The notes beneath the pieces were generated by a model, which did not search any database, was not told the DNA's origin, and was given only the letters and a program-made list of their open reading frames with translations. A DNA stretch of 64,000 bases, from NCBI GenBank assembly GCA_016290835.1, contig JAEEVG010000003.1, positions 1 through 64,000 on the forward strand. The letters are read 5' to 3'. Shown here one piece after another: positions 1 through 7,762 of the stretch (the stretch's first letter is position 1; the number at the start of each line of letters is the position of its first letter). The stretch is from Bacteroidales bacterium. Lineage in GTDB: Bacteria; Bacteroidota; Bacteroidia; Bacteroidales; UBA932. The translations under genes were made by a program, and so were the position numbers.

Positions 1-104
1 AGCCAGGCCTTCTTGGAAGCGACCTGCACATCATTGTTATTGGAAATGGCGCAGCAGATATGCTCCTTTTCCAGATTCTCTTTCGTTACCTTGATGTATT
101 CCAT
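1..104 (-). CDS. GNAT-family N-acetyltransferase (partial, N-terminal end only)
   Basis: A reading frame opens with ATG at 104 on the minus strand and runs without a stop off the left edge of the window. The 34 visible residues include EKEHICCAISNN and QVASKKAW, which resemble the start of YoaP-like GNAT acetyltransferases common in Bacteroidales. The acetyl-CoA-binding part lies outside the window, so the substrate cannot be inferred. A box TATCTTTA (143-136) could be its -7 element. The family call rests on remembered similarity of a short N-terminus. Confidence 0.55.
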   Translation of the reverse strand, partial: MEYIKVTKENLEKEHICCAISNNNDVQVASKKAW

Positions 105-168
105 GATTTTGACAAATTCCGATTTATCGGTGTAAAGATACGCATTACCCGAAATAACACAATACAGC

Positions 169-303
169 ATGGAAAAGAAAGACAGAATCATCCTCTACTG
201 GATCCTCACCATCCTTGGATTCCTCGCCACCCAGCACGGGCCAGGCCTCCATCGGAAATGGGATTGTCATCATGTTTATAATATCGCTTGCGATATAAAA
301 TAA
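169..303 (+). pseudogene. possible remnant of a small membrane protein
   Basis: ATG at 169 opens a 44-codon frame whose first 19 residues (RIILYWILTILGFLA) look like a membrane helix known from small Bacteroidales membrane proteins. The rest (HGPGLHRKWD...) does not. Another frame of the same stretch reads ASIGNGIVIMFIIS, again helix-like. This suggests an internally deleted, frameshifted relic. Its end runs into the operators of the next operon. It could equally be chance. Confidence 0.25.
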
Positions 304-331
304 TTGTCGTATATTTGTATCGCGAACGATA
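281..331 (+). promoter_or_regulatory. promoter with two inverted-repeat operators (likely OhrR/MarR sites)
   Basis: Two similar inverted repeats, TATCGCTTGCGATA (within 281-296) and TATCGCGAACGATA (318-331), have centres 36 bases apart. Between them lies a match to the Bacteroidota -7 box, TATATTTG (310-317), with a TTG at 288-290 nineteen bases upstream. One repeat therefore covers the -33 region and the other the transcription start. This is the expected layout for repression by the MarR-type regulator encoded 560 bases downstream. The binding partner is inferred. Confidence 0.7.
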
Positions 332-345
332 TAAACAAAAGATAT

Positions 346-888
346 ATGGCAAAGATTTATGACTACAAGGCTCTGAGTAACAAGGGCGTGGAGGTGGACC
401 TGGCGCAGTATGAAGGCAAGGTCATCCTCATCGTGAATACGGCATCCAAGTGCGGTTTTACTCCCCAGTATGACGGCTTGGAAGCCCTCTATCAGAAGTA
501 TAAGGACCAAGGTTTGATGATCATCGGTTTCCCCTGCGACCAATTCGCGCACCAGGAGCCGGGCAGCGACGAGCAGATTGCCGAGTTCTGCCGCATCAAC
601 CACGGTGTCACTTTCCCGCTTATGAAAAAGATAGAAGTGAACGGACCGAACGAAGATCCCGTTTTCACCTACCTGAAGTCTGCGGCCCCGTCCGAGGAGT
701 ATAAGGGATTCAAGGCCAAGGCAACTCAGAAGTTGCTGAAGGGACTCAGCAAGAGTGTCGAGAAGGACAGCGACATCCTGTGGAATTTCACCAAGTTCCT
801 GGTGAACCGCGACGGCTCTGTCGTCAAACGCTTCGCACCGGTGGCTGAGCCCGCTTCTTTCGAGAGGGAGATTGAGGAGATGCTCTAA
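346..888 (+). CDS. glutathione peroxidase family thiol peroxidase
   Basis: This 180-residue protein of the GPx family reduces hydroperoxides. It has Cys36 in ASKCGF, Gln70 in the QEPG stretch and Trp146-Asn147 in WNFTKFL, matching the GPx catalytic tetrad. Cys82 in EFC is at the position of the resolving cysteine of thioredoxin-dependent GPx such as yeast Gpx3, so thioredoxin rather than glutathione is the likely reductant. No signal peptide is seen, so it is cytoplasmic. The start at 346 fits the family; an upstream in-frame ATG at 304 would add 14 unrelated residues inside the promoter. It is the first gene of the operon, and its stop overlaps the regulator start by one base. Confidence 0.93.
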   Translation: MAKIYDYKALSNKGVEVDLAQYEGKVILIVNTASKCGFTPQYDGLEALYQKYKDQGLMIIGFPCDQFAHQEPGSDEQIAEFCRINHGVTFPLMKKIEVNGPNEDPVFTYLKSAAPSEEYKGFKAKATQKLLKGLSKSVEKDSDILWNFTKFLVNRDGSVVKRFAPVAEPASFEREIEEML

Positions 889-1340
889 TGGATGGACGTT
901 TCAAGCTGGATAACCAGCTCTGCTTCAGGCTGTACACCGCATCGCGCCTGATTACCCAGGCCTACCATCCGCTGCTGGCACAGCACGGATTGACGTACCC
1001 GCAGTATCTGGTGCTGATGGCCCTGTGGGAGAAAGATGCACAGCCGGTCAACGACATCGCCAAGCGGCTGATGCTGGAGACCAACACGGTCACGCCGCTT
1101 CTCAAGCGGATGGAGGCAGAGGGGATCCTGACCCGGATCAAAGGAGAGAAAGACGCCCGTCAGATGATCGTGAGACTCACCCGGAAGGGGCAAGGGCTGC
1201 AGGACAAGTTGCTGAACGTCCCCGAGGCCGTCGGCCGCGCGGTCCTCTGCGAAAGCGTCACGCCGGAAACCGTCCCGGGACTGTTCACGATGCTGGACGA
1301 TATCATCCGTCAATTGAAAGGTAAACAAGAAAACGCATAA
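888..1340 (+). CDS. ohrR: OhrR-type MarR family peroxide-sensing repressor
   Basis: This 150-residue winged-helix MarR protein has Cys12 in the context DNQLCFRLY, the position of the redox-sensing cysteine of OhrR. TYPQYLVL and LLKRMEAEG match the OhrR core and DNA-binding helix. OhrR proteins release DNA when organic peroxides oxidise that cysteine. Classical OhrR controls an ohr thiol peroxidase; here it sits between two GPx genes and no ohr gene is in the window. Autoregulation through the inverted repeats at 281-331 is likely. The gene overlaps the previous stop by one base and ends three bases before the next gene. Confidence 0.88.
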   Translation: MDGRFKLDNQLCFRLYTASRLITQAYHPLLAQHGLTYPQYLVLMALWEKDAQPVNDIAKRLMLETNTVTPLLKRMEAEGILTRIKGEKDARQMIVRLTRKGQGLQDKLLNVPEAVGRAVLCESVTPETVPGLFTMLDDIIRQLKGKQENA

Positions 1341-1343
1341 GAC

Positions 1344-1955
1344 ATGTCACTCAGAAGAACACTCATGATCATCGGCGCCGTCCTCTGCGCCCTCGGTTGT
1401 TCGAACGATGCGAACACCATCTACCAGTTCAAGGCCGAGTCCAACGACGGCGGGGAAGTGAACTTTGCCGACTACAGGGGCAAGGTCCTCCTGGTCGTCA
1501 ACACTGCCTCCAAGTGCGGATTCACTCCGCAGTACGAGGGGTTGGAAGCCCTCTATCAGACATATGGGGACAAGGGTCTCGTCGTCATCGGCTTCCCCTG
1601 CGACCAGTTCGGACATCAGGAGCCCGGCACTGACGAGGAGATTGTCGAGTTCTGCAAGCTGAACTACGGCGTCACCTTCCCGCTGATGGCCAAGTCCGAC
1701 GTGAACGGCGAAAATGCCAACGAAATCTTCAAGTGGCTGTACTCCGAAAAACCCTTCGCAGGTTTCGGGGACTCCGACAGGGGCAAGGCCATGGACGGGA
1801 TGCTTTCAAGGGGCAATCCAGACTATGCATCCAACCCGGACATCAAGTGGAATTTCACCAAGTTCCTCATCGACCGCAAGGGCCGCGTCGTGGCCCGTTT
1901 CGAGCCGGTCGTGACGCCGGAACAGTTGGAGCCGGAGATCGAGGCGCTGTTGTAG
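1344..1955 (+). CDS. glutathione peroxidase-like lipoprotein
   Basis: This second GPx-family protein (203 residues) has a lipoprotein signal ending in ALGC (Cys19), so it is probably anchored in a membrane facing the periplasm. The ASKCGF, FPCDQF, QEPG, EFC and KWNFTKFL motifs are all kept, including the putative resolving cysteine. It is clearly related to the first gene of the operon, suggesting duplication followed by gain of a signal peptide so that cytoplasm and envelope are both protected. Co-regulation by the OhrR-type repressor is inferred from the operon layout. Confidence 0.92.
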   Translation: MSLRRTLMIIGAVLCALGCSNDANTIYQFKAESNDGGEVNFADYRGKVLLVVNTASKCGFTPQYEGLEALYQTYGDKGLVVIGFPCDQFGHQEPGTDEEIVEFCKLNYGVTFPLMAKSDVNGENANEIFKWLYSEKPFAGFGDSDRGKAMDGMLSRGNPDYASNPDIKWNFTKFLIDRKGRVVARFEPVVTPEQLEPEIEALL

Positions 1956-1957
1956 AG

Positions 1958-2284
1958 ATGAACTTTAGCGGTATCCTTGTCGGTGCGGCCGTCTTTTTCT
2001 GCATCGGCATCTGCCATCCTGCCGTTATCAAGATGGAGTACCATCTGGGAAAGAAGAGCTGGTGGATCTGGCTGGCCGTAGGTCTTGTGGTTGCGGCGGT
2101 ATCCTTGTTCGTCCCCAACCAGACCGTCTCTACAATCCTGGGCGGATTTGCCTTTTCCTGCTTTTGGGGCATCTTGGAGATGCATCAGCAGGAGAAGCGG
2201 GTGCTCAGGGGCTGGTTCCCGGAGAATCCCGGGCGGCACGCTTATTATGAAGCATTGAGGCAAAAGAAGGGAAATACACCATGA
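1958..2284 (+). CDS. DUF4491 family membrane protein
   Basis: A 108-residue protein starting MNFSGILVG, with three hydrophobic segments, HPAVIKMEY, and the C-terminal EKRVLRGWFPENPGR that is typical of DUF4491, a Bacteroidota family of unknown function. The start at 1958 is two bases after the previous stop. A longer in-frame reading begins inside the GPx gene and is not plausible. Its end overlaps the next start as ATGA, so it is translationally coupled to the ZIP transporter. Confidence 0.85.
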   Translation: MNFSGILVGAAVFFCIGICHPAVIKMEYHLGKKSWWIWLAVGLVVAAVSLFVPNQTVSTILGGFAFSCFWGILEMHQQEKRVLRGWFPENPGRHAYYEALRQKKGNTP

Positions 2285-3045
2285 GTCCTGTATTCACGTC
2301 ATTGATGATTCCGTTCCTGGGGACCGCCCTGGGATCGGCTTTCGTGTTCTTCATGAAGCGGGAGATGCCGCCGCTGGTGCAGAAGGTCCTGCTGGGCTTT
2401 GCGTCAGGCGTGATGGTGGCCGCTTCTGTATGGTCGCTGCTCATTCCTGCGATGGAGATGGGAACAGGCTCCTCGGCGGTCGTGGCCCCTGTCATCGGCC
2501 TGCTGGCTGGCTTCGCCTTCCTGCTGCTCATCGACTACATTACACCGCATATCCATCCCGGTGGGGAGGCGGAAGGGCCCAGGAGCAGCCTGTCGCGTAC
2601 CGCGAAACTGGCCCTGGCCGTCACCATCCACAATTTCCCTGAGGGAATGGCTGTGGGTGTGGCCATTGCCGGTGCCCTGACAGCCGATTTCAACATGGCC
2701 GGAGCGCTGGCTCTGTCATTGGGCATCGCCATCCAGAATGTCCCGGAAGGGGCTATCATTTCCCTACCCCTGCGGGCTGAAGGAAACTCCAGGTGGAAAG
2801 CCTTCGGCATCGGAGCGCTCAGCGGGATCGTAGAGCCGGTCGGTGGTGCGTTGGTCCTCCTGCTTGCATCGGCCGTGCTGGGCATCATGCCCTTCATGCT
2901 GGCCTTCGCCGCAGGTGCCATGCTCTATGTGGTGGTGGAGGAACTGGTCCCCGAATACTCACAAGGAAAGCACTCCAATATCGGCACCGTGGGATTCGCC
3001 CTCGGATTCGCTTTGATGATGGTGCTGGACGTGGTATTGGGGTAA
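2281..3045 (+). CDS. ZIP family divalent metal transporter
   Basis: This 254-residue polytopic membrane protein has the paired ZIP motifs HNFPEGMAVG and NVPEGAIISLP in its transmembrane helices, where His, Asn and Glu form the metal site, plus a shorter EPVGG segment. ZIP proteins of the ZupT/GufA branch import zinc, iron or manganese. Its place at the end of the peroxide-response operon suggests adjusting metal supply during oxidative stress, but the metal cannot be read from the sequence. The start overlaps the DUF4491 stop (ATGA). Confidence 0.9.
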   Translation: MSPVFTSLMIPFLGTALGSAFVFFMKREMPPLVQKVLLGFASGVMVAASVWSLLIPAMEMGTGSSAVVAPVIGLLAGFAFLLLIDYITPHIHPGGEAEGPRSSLSRTAKLALAVTIHNFPEGMAVGVAIAGALTADFNMAGALALSLGIAIQNVPEGAIISLPLRAEGNSRWKAFGIGALSGIVEPVGGALVLLLASAVLGIMPFMLAFAAGAMLYVVVEELVPEYSQGKHSNIGTVGFALGFALMMVLDVVLG

Positions 3046-3149
3046 CATGCAACCTGGTTGCGACGGAATCGTCGTACCGTTGGTGCTGCCCTTCCTCTTC
3101 TGGGGGCTGATGCCTTACACCGAATTCAGCATTCTAAACAGATGGCTGA

Positions 3150-4013
3150 TTATTGATACTCCAATCCCTTGACGCCAACACCGATATTGACGGGGATCTT
3201 CATCATTTTCCCCATGGCGGAATAGCGCTCATAACTGCTCTTGAAATAAAGCGCAGTGGACATGTGAAGGGCGCGGGGATGACGTTCCGACTCCGGCGTT
3301 TCCAGAATCTTGCGTACTGCTTCATCATCGGTGGCCACAACCTGTAATGCTACGAAGTATCTGCCAGGCTCAAGCAAAATGATTTCCTCCGGCTGAATAC
3401 TGTAATCCTGTCGGGAATCAGATTCTATGATATTGAAATAGATGGGCTTATGAAGAACATTGACGAAAGTTTCCGGATCACCCTCTATGCGATATACATT
3501 GATGGATGCGACACATCCGGGAATATGGTTGTCCAGGATAGAGAACTGAATGTCCTTAATCAGGAATGGTTTCCTGACCTTTGCTATACAGCCCAGTTCC
3601 GCGCCTTGCCCGCCACCGCCGGGACGGTAAAAATCGGCGCCTCCAATCCGTTCATTGATTTTCACTCCAGGATGGATCAAGTACTTCTCCTTGGTGTTTC
3701 CGCCGATGAATACGGCAGGTGGCAACTCCTGTTCGTGAAGCACGATGACCACATCATTCGCAGCGCCTGTGACGGGATAAGAGGCTGTTTCATATGACAC
3801 GTGGAAGAACTCAAGTGTGTCGGGGGGTATGGATATTTCAAAATGGCCATCCACGGTGGAAATGGTTCCTATGTGGAGTCTTGGCACTCCGACTTGCACG
3901 TATTCGACGGCCTCACCTTTCTCATTGATAATCCGTCCTCTGACGGTCACACGCTCCTGTGCGAAAACACAGATAGGAAATAGCAGAAACAACAGGAATA
4001 GTTTGGAATTCAT
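3150..4013 (-). CDS. secreted CarboxypepD_reg-like domain protein of unknown function
   Basis: About 287 residues from MNSKLFLLF, chosen because it begins a clean signal peptide ending in VFAQ; an in-frame ATG ten codons earlier would spoil it. Residues 20-100 (VTVRGRIINEKGEA, DGHFEISIPP) form a carboxypeptidase-regulatory-like beta-sandwich, the domain that often precedes TonB receptors. There is no plug or barrel here. The remaining 190 residues resemble nothing I recognise. It probably acts in the periplasm or at the surface. It stands alone, convergent with the ZIP gene. Confidence 0.7.
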   Translation of the reverse strand: MNSKLFLLFLLFPICVFAQERVTVRGRIINEKGEAVEYVQVGVPRLHIGTISTVDGHFEISIPPDTLEFFHVSYETASYPVTGAANDVVIVLHEQELPPAVFIGGNTKEKYLIHPGVKINERIGGADFYRPGGGGQGAELGCIAKVRKPFLIKDIQFSILDNHIPGCVASINVYRIEGDPETFVNVLHKPIYFNIIESDSRQDYSIQPEEIILLEPGRYFVALQVVATDDEAVRKILETPESERHPRALHMSTALYFKSSYERYSAMGKMMKIPVNIGVGVKGLEYQ

Positions 4014-4135
4014 ACATTGTCGTTTGACAATGGAATAACGCAAAGATAATGCCGACGACGAGATACTTTCCGCTCCAACCGCGTGCCCTGCAAGCCGTTC
4101 ACAATTACACCGATAAATCCGAATTTAGTTGTTTT

Positions 4136-4213
4136 TTGTCATTCTGAGCGTCAGCGAAGAATCTATTAGGAATCAGATGTCTATAGATCCTTCACTTGCG
4201 TTCAGGATGACAA
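4136..4213. repeat. imperfect palindromic intergenic repeat (CTGAGCG...AGCGAAG type)
   Basis: The left arm TTGTCATTCTGAGCG...GAAGAATCTA pairs with the right arm TAGATCCTTC...TTCAGGATGACAA with a few mismatches. Elements of this general form occur between genes in many bacterial genomes. It could fold as a long hairpin in RNA from either strand. Only one copy was noticed in this window. Confidence 0.65.
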
Positions 4214-4420
4214 ACGCGAGGACAGATTAATTTCGATTTATCGATGTGAAGATAAGAAGAATGGCAGGAATATCCAAAAGCGGAAATGAACTACATTCGG
4301 AGGCCGAAGGCCGACCGAAGGGGGACGGCGTGAGCCGTGCGGGGGAATCCTTTCCCCCGTCCCCCTGGGGGGTGCAGGGGGGATAGGGAAGTCGGGCTGC
4401 GCAGCGGCCCGGTCTCCCGC

Positions 4421-4464
4421 GGAGAAACGAAAACGGCAGCCGTCTGGCTGCCGTAGTTTCGTTT
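4421..4464 (-). terminator. rho-independent terminator of the initiator tRNA
   Basis: CGGCAGCC (4434-4441) and GGCTGCCG (4446-4453) form a perfect 8-base stem with a GTCT loop. The flanking AAACGAAA/TTTCGTT extends the pairing. Read on the minus strand the stem is followed by a T-rich stretch (GTTTTCGTTTC), immediately downstream of the tRNA. Confidence 0.75.
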
Positions 4465-4466
4465 CG

Positions 4467-4539
<73 letters not shown>

Positions 4540-4552
4540 ATGTTTGGGACTG

Positions 4553-4583
4553 CAAAGGTAGCAATAAATTTCAAGAATCCAAA
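4553..4583 (-). promoter_or_regulatory. promoter of tRNA-fMet
   Basis: On the minus strand, -33 TTTG (4583-4580), a 19-base spacer and -7 TACCTTTG (4560-4553) match the Bacteroidota consensus well. The predicted start is a few bases before the mature tRNA end at 4539. It begins only three bases beyond the sppA stop. Confidence 0.75.
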
Positions 4584-4585
4584 TT

Positions 4586-6352
4586 TTATTGGATGCGGAT
4601 TTGTCCGTCCATCCGGGCGAAGATACCGGGCTTGGTCAGATTGCGGACGGTCGAGACCAGCACATCTTCGTTCTCGGAACCCGGGTTGAACATTTCCATC
4701 ATCTGCTCCATCGGGGTCGGCGGGGCAGGGTAGCCCTTGACCTTCCACTTGGCGAGATCGGGCTCTCCGGCCGCGAGAGCGGCATAGCGGATGGCATCCT
4801 CGAGGGTGCCGATCTCGTCCACGAGGTTGATCTGGAGGGCGTCGGCACCGGTCCACACACGGCCCTGGCCGATGGCGTCCACCGTATCCTTGGGAATGCC
4901 GCGGCCTTCGGAGACGATGTCGGTGAAGCGGTCGTAGATGGCTTCGATGGAGGCGAGCATATAGTTGTACTCATCCTGGTCGAAGGGACGCATCAAGCTG
5001 TACACGTCGCCGTGTTTGTGGGAGGTGACGCTCTCAATGCCCACGTGGGCGATGTCCTTGAGGGTCTTGGAGAAGTCGGGCACCATCCCGAACACGCCGA
5101 TGGAACCCGTGAGGGAGGTGGCGTCGGAGTAGATCTTGTCGCAGTTGTTGGAAATCCAGTAGCCGCCGGATGCGGCGTAGTCGCCGTAGGAGGCGATCAC
5201 GGGCTTGTCGGCCTTGAGCAGGTCGAGTTCGCTCTTGATCTTCTCGGAGGCGAGCACGCTGCCGCCCGGGGAATTGACGCGGAGCACCACGGCCTTGACG
5301 GTGGAATCGGCGCGAACCTTGGCGATGATGGAGGCGAAACGGTCGCCTGCCACCTGGGACTTGGCGCGTCCGTCGACGATGTCGCCCTCGGCGTAGATGA
5401 CGGCGATCTTCTGTTTGGCCTTGCTCGGGATGAGTTTGGCGTCAATGTAGTCGGCAAAGTCTATCCACTTGATATCCTTGTACTTGTCGACTACGGCGAG
5501 GGCGGCGAGCTTGTCCTGCAGGGCGTTTCGGTCAAGGAGCTCATCTACGAGTTTGCAGTCCACGAAGTCCTGCGGGAAGTTGAGTTTGAGCTCGTTGATG
5601 GCGGCGTCCAGTTCGTCGAGGCTGATATCCCGGGAAGCGGCGATCTGGCTGCCGAGGGTCTCCCACATCGAGTCGATCATACGCTGGTATTGCTCGCGGT
5701 TCTCGGGGCTGGAGCTACCGCGGGTGAAGGTCTCGCCGGCGGATTTGTATTTGCCGTGGCGGATGAGCTGGACATTCACGCCGAGTTTGTCCAGCAGATC
5801 GCCGAAAAACGTCATGGTCGCGCCCACGCCCGTGAACTGGATCGTGGCGCCCAGCAGGGGAGACATATAGACTTTGTCGGAGACGGAAGCGATGTAGTAG
5901 GAGTCCGTCGTGGGGGCTTCCGTGTATGCGACGACGGGCTTGCCGCTGCTTTCCCGGAAATGCGCGAGCGCCTCACGCAACTCGCCCAGGTGTGTGATGC
6001 CGGAGAGACTGTTGTCCACCTGGAGATAGATATACTTGACGGCCGGATCCTCCGCGGCGGCGTTGATCGCCTGCACGGCATCCCAGATGCCGATCGTCTC
6101 GGTCGGGATTCCGCCCCCCAGCAGCAGGGTGCTCATATCCATCCCGCCCAGCGGGTTGGCTTCCTGCGACTGCTCGCCCAGGACGATCTTGGACAGGTCG
6201 ATGTTGAGCACACCGGATTTGGGGAGGACCGTCTTGCTGCTGCCTGCAACGGCGATCGACCCCAGGAACATGATCGAGAAAAAGAAACAGATAATACCGA
6301 TCAGGAAAAAGCCGCAAAGCACGGCCAGGACCATTTTGACAAAATCTTTCAT
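4586..6352 (-). CDS. sppA: signal peptide peptidase SppA, 67K type
   Basis: This 588-residue membrane-anchored serine protease degrades cleaved signal peptides. It has one N-terminal transmembrane helix (about residues 5-35) and two tandem SppA domains. The Lys of the Ser-Lys dyad is in GKYKSAGE near residue 200 and the nucleophile Ser is in AASGGYWIS near residue 394, as in E. coli SppA. The start at 6352 gives MKDFVKMVL and a clean helix; frames reaching further upstream run into hisS. It is divergent from hisS across a shared promoter region. Confidence 0.93.
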   Translation of the reverse strand: MKDFVKMVLAVLCGFFLIGIICFFFSIMFLGSIAVAGSSKTVLPKSGVLNIDLSKIVLGEQSQEANPLGGMDMSTLLLGGGIPTETIGIWDAVQAINAAAEDPAVKYIYLQVDNSLSGITHLGELREALAHFRESSGKPVVAYTEAPTTDSYYIASVSDKVYMSPLLGATIQFTGVGATMTFFGDLLDKLGVNVQLIRHGKYKSAGETFTRGSSSPENREQYQRMIDSMWETLGSQIAASRDISLDELDAAINELKLNFPQDFVDCKLVDELLDRNALQDKLAALAVVDKYKDIKWIDFADYIDAKLIPSKAKQKIAVIYAEGDIVDGRAKSQVAGDRFASIIAKVRADSTVKAVVLRVNSPGGSVLASEKIKSELDLLKADKPVIASYGDYAASGGYWISNNCDKIYSDATSLTGSIGVFGMVPDFSKTLKDIAHVGIESVTSHKHGDVYSLMRPFDQDEYNYMLASIEAIYDRFTDIVSEGRGIPKDTVDAIGQGRVWTGADALQINLVDEIGTLEDAIRYAALAAGEPDLAKWKVKGYPAPPTPMEQMMEMFNPGSENEDVLVSTVRNLTKPGIFARMDGQIRIQ

Positions 6353-6372
6353 CGCGAAAAAGGAATATTGGG

Positions 6373-6390
6373 CAAAAGTAGGTAAATTTG
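6373..6390. promoter_or_regulatory. symmetric divergent promoter, sppA / hisS
   Basis: CAAAAGTA (6373-6380; TACTTTTG on the minus strand) and TAAATTTG (6383-6390) are two Bacteroidota -7 boxes, back to back and two bases apart, firing sppA leftward and hisS rightward. No clear -33 box is seen for either. The same geometry recurs at 14535-14552. Confidence 0.65.
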
Positions 6391-6409
6391 CACAATAATT
6401 CAAATGCAG

Positions 6410-7759
6410 ATGGCACAGAAACCTTCCATACCCAAGGGGACCCGCGACTTCGGTCCGCAGGAGACCGCCGAGCGCAACTACATCTTCGACACGATCCGTT
6501 CCGTGTTCCGGACCTTCGGTTATGCCCAGATCGAGACGCCTGCGATGGAGAACCTCAGCACCCTGCTCGGAAAATACGGCGAGGAGGGCGACAAGCTCCT
6601 CTACCGGATTCTGAACTCCGGCGATGCCTTCGCCCACGTGGATCCGGACAAGCCCCTGACCCCGCAGGTATGCGAGAAGGGCCTGCGCTATGACCTCACC
6701 GTTCCCTTTGCCCGTTTCGTGGTCCAGCACCAGGGGGAACTTTCCTTCCCCTTCAAACGCTTCCAGATCCAGCCGGTCTGGCGGGCGGACCGTCCCCAGA
6801 AAGGCCGCTACCGCGAGTTCTATCAGTGTGACGTGGATGCCATCGGGTCCCGCAGCCAGCTCTGCGAACTCGAGCTCGTCCAGATCGTAGACCAGGTGTT
6901 CGAGCGCCTGGGCGTGCGTGTGCTGGTCAAGATCAACAACCGCAAGGTCCTCACCGGGCTGGCGGAAATCTGCGGTTTCCCGGACAAGGTGGTGGACATC
7001 ACGGTGGCCATCGACAAACTGGACAAAATCGGCCTGGAGGCCGTCCGCGAGGAACTGATCGCCAAGGGCCTTACGCCCGAGGCCGTCTCCGTGCTGGAGC
7101 CGGTGCTGACCTTGAGCGGGACCACCGAGGCCAAACTCGCCACGATGCGCGAGGTGATGAGCAGCTCGCCGACCGCCCTCAAGGGCCTGGACGAACTGGA
7201 GGAACTCTTCGGCCTGATCGAGGCGGCCGGGGTCGGCACCCCGACCGAACTCGACCTCTCGCTGGCGCGCGGGCTCAACTACTACACCGGCGCCATCTTC
7301 GAAGTCAAGGCCCTGGACTGGCAGATCGGCAGCATTTGCGGCGGCGGCCGCTACGACAACCTCACCGGCATTTTCGGTCTGCCGGATATGTCCGGGGTGG
7401 GGGTGAGTTTCGGCGCCGATCGCATCTATGACGTGCTGAAGGGGCTGGACAAGTTCCCGAAAGACCTGATCAGCGCCACCCGCCTGCTATTTGCGAATAT
7501 GGGGGCGGACGAGGTGCGTTACCTGCTTCCGCTCTCGGGCGCACTGCGCCGCGCGGGCGTGGCCGCGGAAATCTATCCAGATGCAGCCAAACTCAAGAAA
7601 CAGTTCGACTATGCCGACCGCAAGGGCATTCCCTTCCTGTCCATCACCGGTGCGTCCGAGATGGAACAGGGGGTCGTGAATATCAAGAACCTCTCCTCCG
7701 GCGAGCAGAAGAGTTTTGCACGGGAGGATGTCGGGGGAATTCTGGAATTCCTCGCCTGA
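6410..7759 (+). CDS. hisS: histidyl-tRNA synthetase
   Basis: A 449-residue class II aminoacyl-tRNA synthetase that charges tRNA-His. KGTRDFGP at the N-terminus, the motif 2 region [15 protein letters not shown], and the His-binding stretch [14 protein letters not shown] with GGGRYDNL are all present, followed by a C-terminal anticodon-binding domain. I chose ATG 6410 ([14 protein letters not shown]) over 6404 because it matches the family start and leaves more leader after the -7 box at 6383-6390. Confidence 0.96.
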   Translation: MAQKPSIPKGTRDFGPQETAERNYIFDTIRSVFRTFGYAQIETPAMENLSTLLGKYGEEGDKLLYRILNSGDAFAHVDPDKPLTPQVCEKGLRYDLTVPFARFVVQHQGELSFPFKRFQIQPVWRADRPQKGRYREFYQCDVDAIGSRSQLCELELVQIVDQVFERLGVRVLVKINNRKVLTGLAEICGFPDKVVDITVAIDKLDKIGLEAVREELIAKGLTPEAVSVLEPVLTLSGTTEAKLATMREVMSSSPTALKGLDELEELFGLIEAAGVGTPTELDLSLARGLNYYTGAIFEVKALDWQIGSICGGGRYDNLTGIFGLPDMSGVGVSFGADRIYDVLKGLDKFPKDLISATRLLFANMGADEVRYLLPLSGALRRAGVAAEIYPDAAKLKKQFDYADRKGIPFLSITGASEMEQGVVNIKNLSSGEQKSFAREDVGGILEFLA

Positions 7760-7762
7760 CGG

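Larger units (their letters stand above)
4014..4466. other. 453-base spacer with repeats and a terminator
   Basis: No credible gene is present. It holds an imperfect palindromic repeat (4136-4213), a GC-rich stretch able to form long hairpins (about 4321-4420, GGGGGAC pairing with GTCCCCC around a CGGGGGAA/TTCCCCCG stem), and the terminator of the initiator tRNA (4421-4464). Confidence 0.6.

Noticed and set aside
3047..3172. 41-residue plus-strand frame after the ZIP gene (VVPLVLPFLFWGLMPY)
   Set aside because: Hydrophobic and tempting, but it overlaps the end of the convergent gene, has no homologue I recognise and no ribosome-binding site.
4589..6385. 598-codon open frame on the plus strand across sppA
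   Set aside because: Antisense shadow of a confident gene; composition (Gly, Val, Asp, His-rich, no domain) is what high-GC codon bias yields on the opposite strand.
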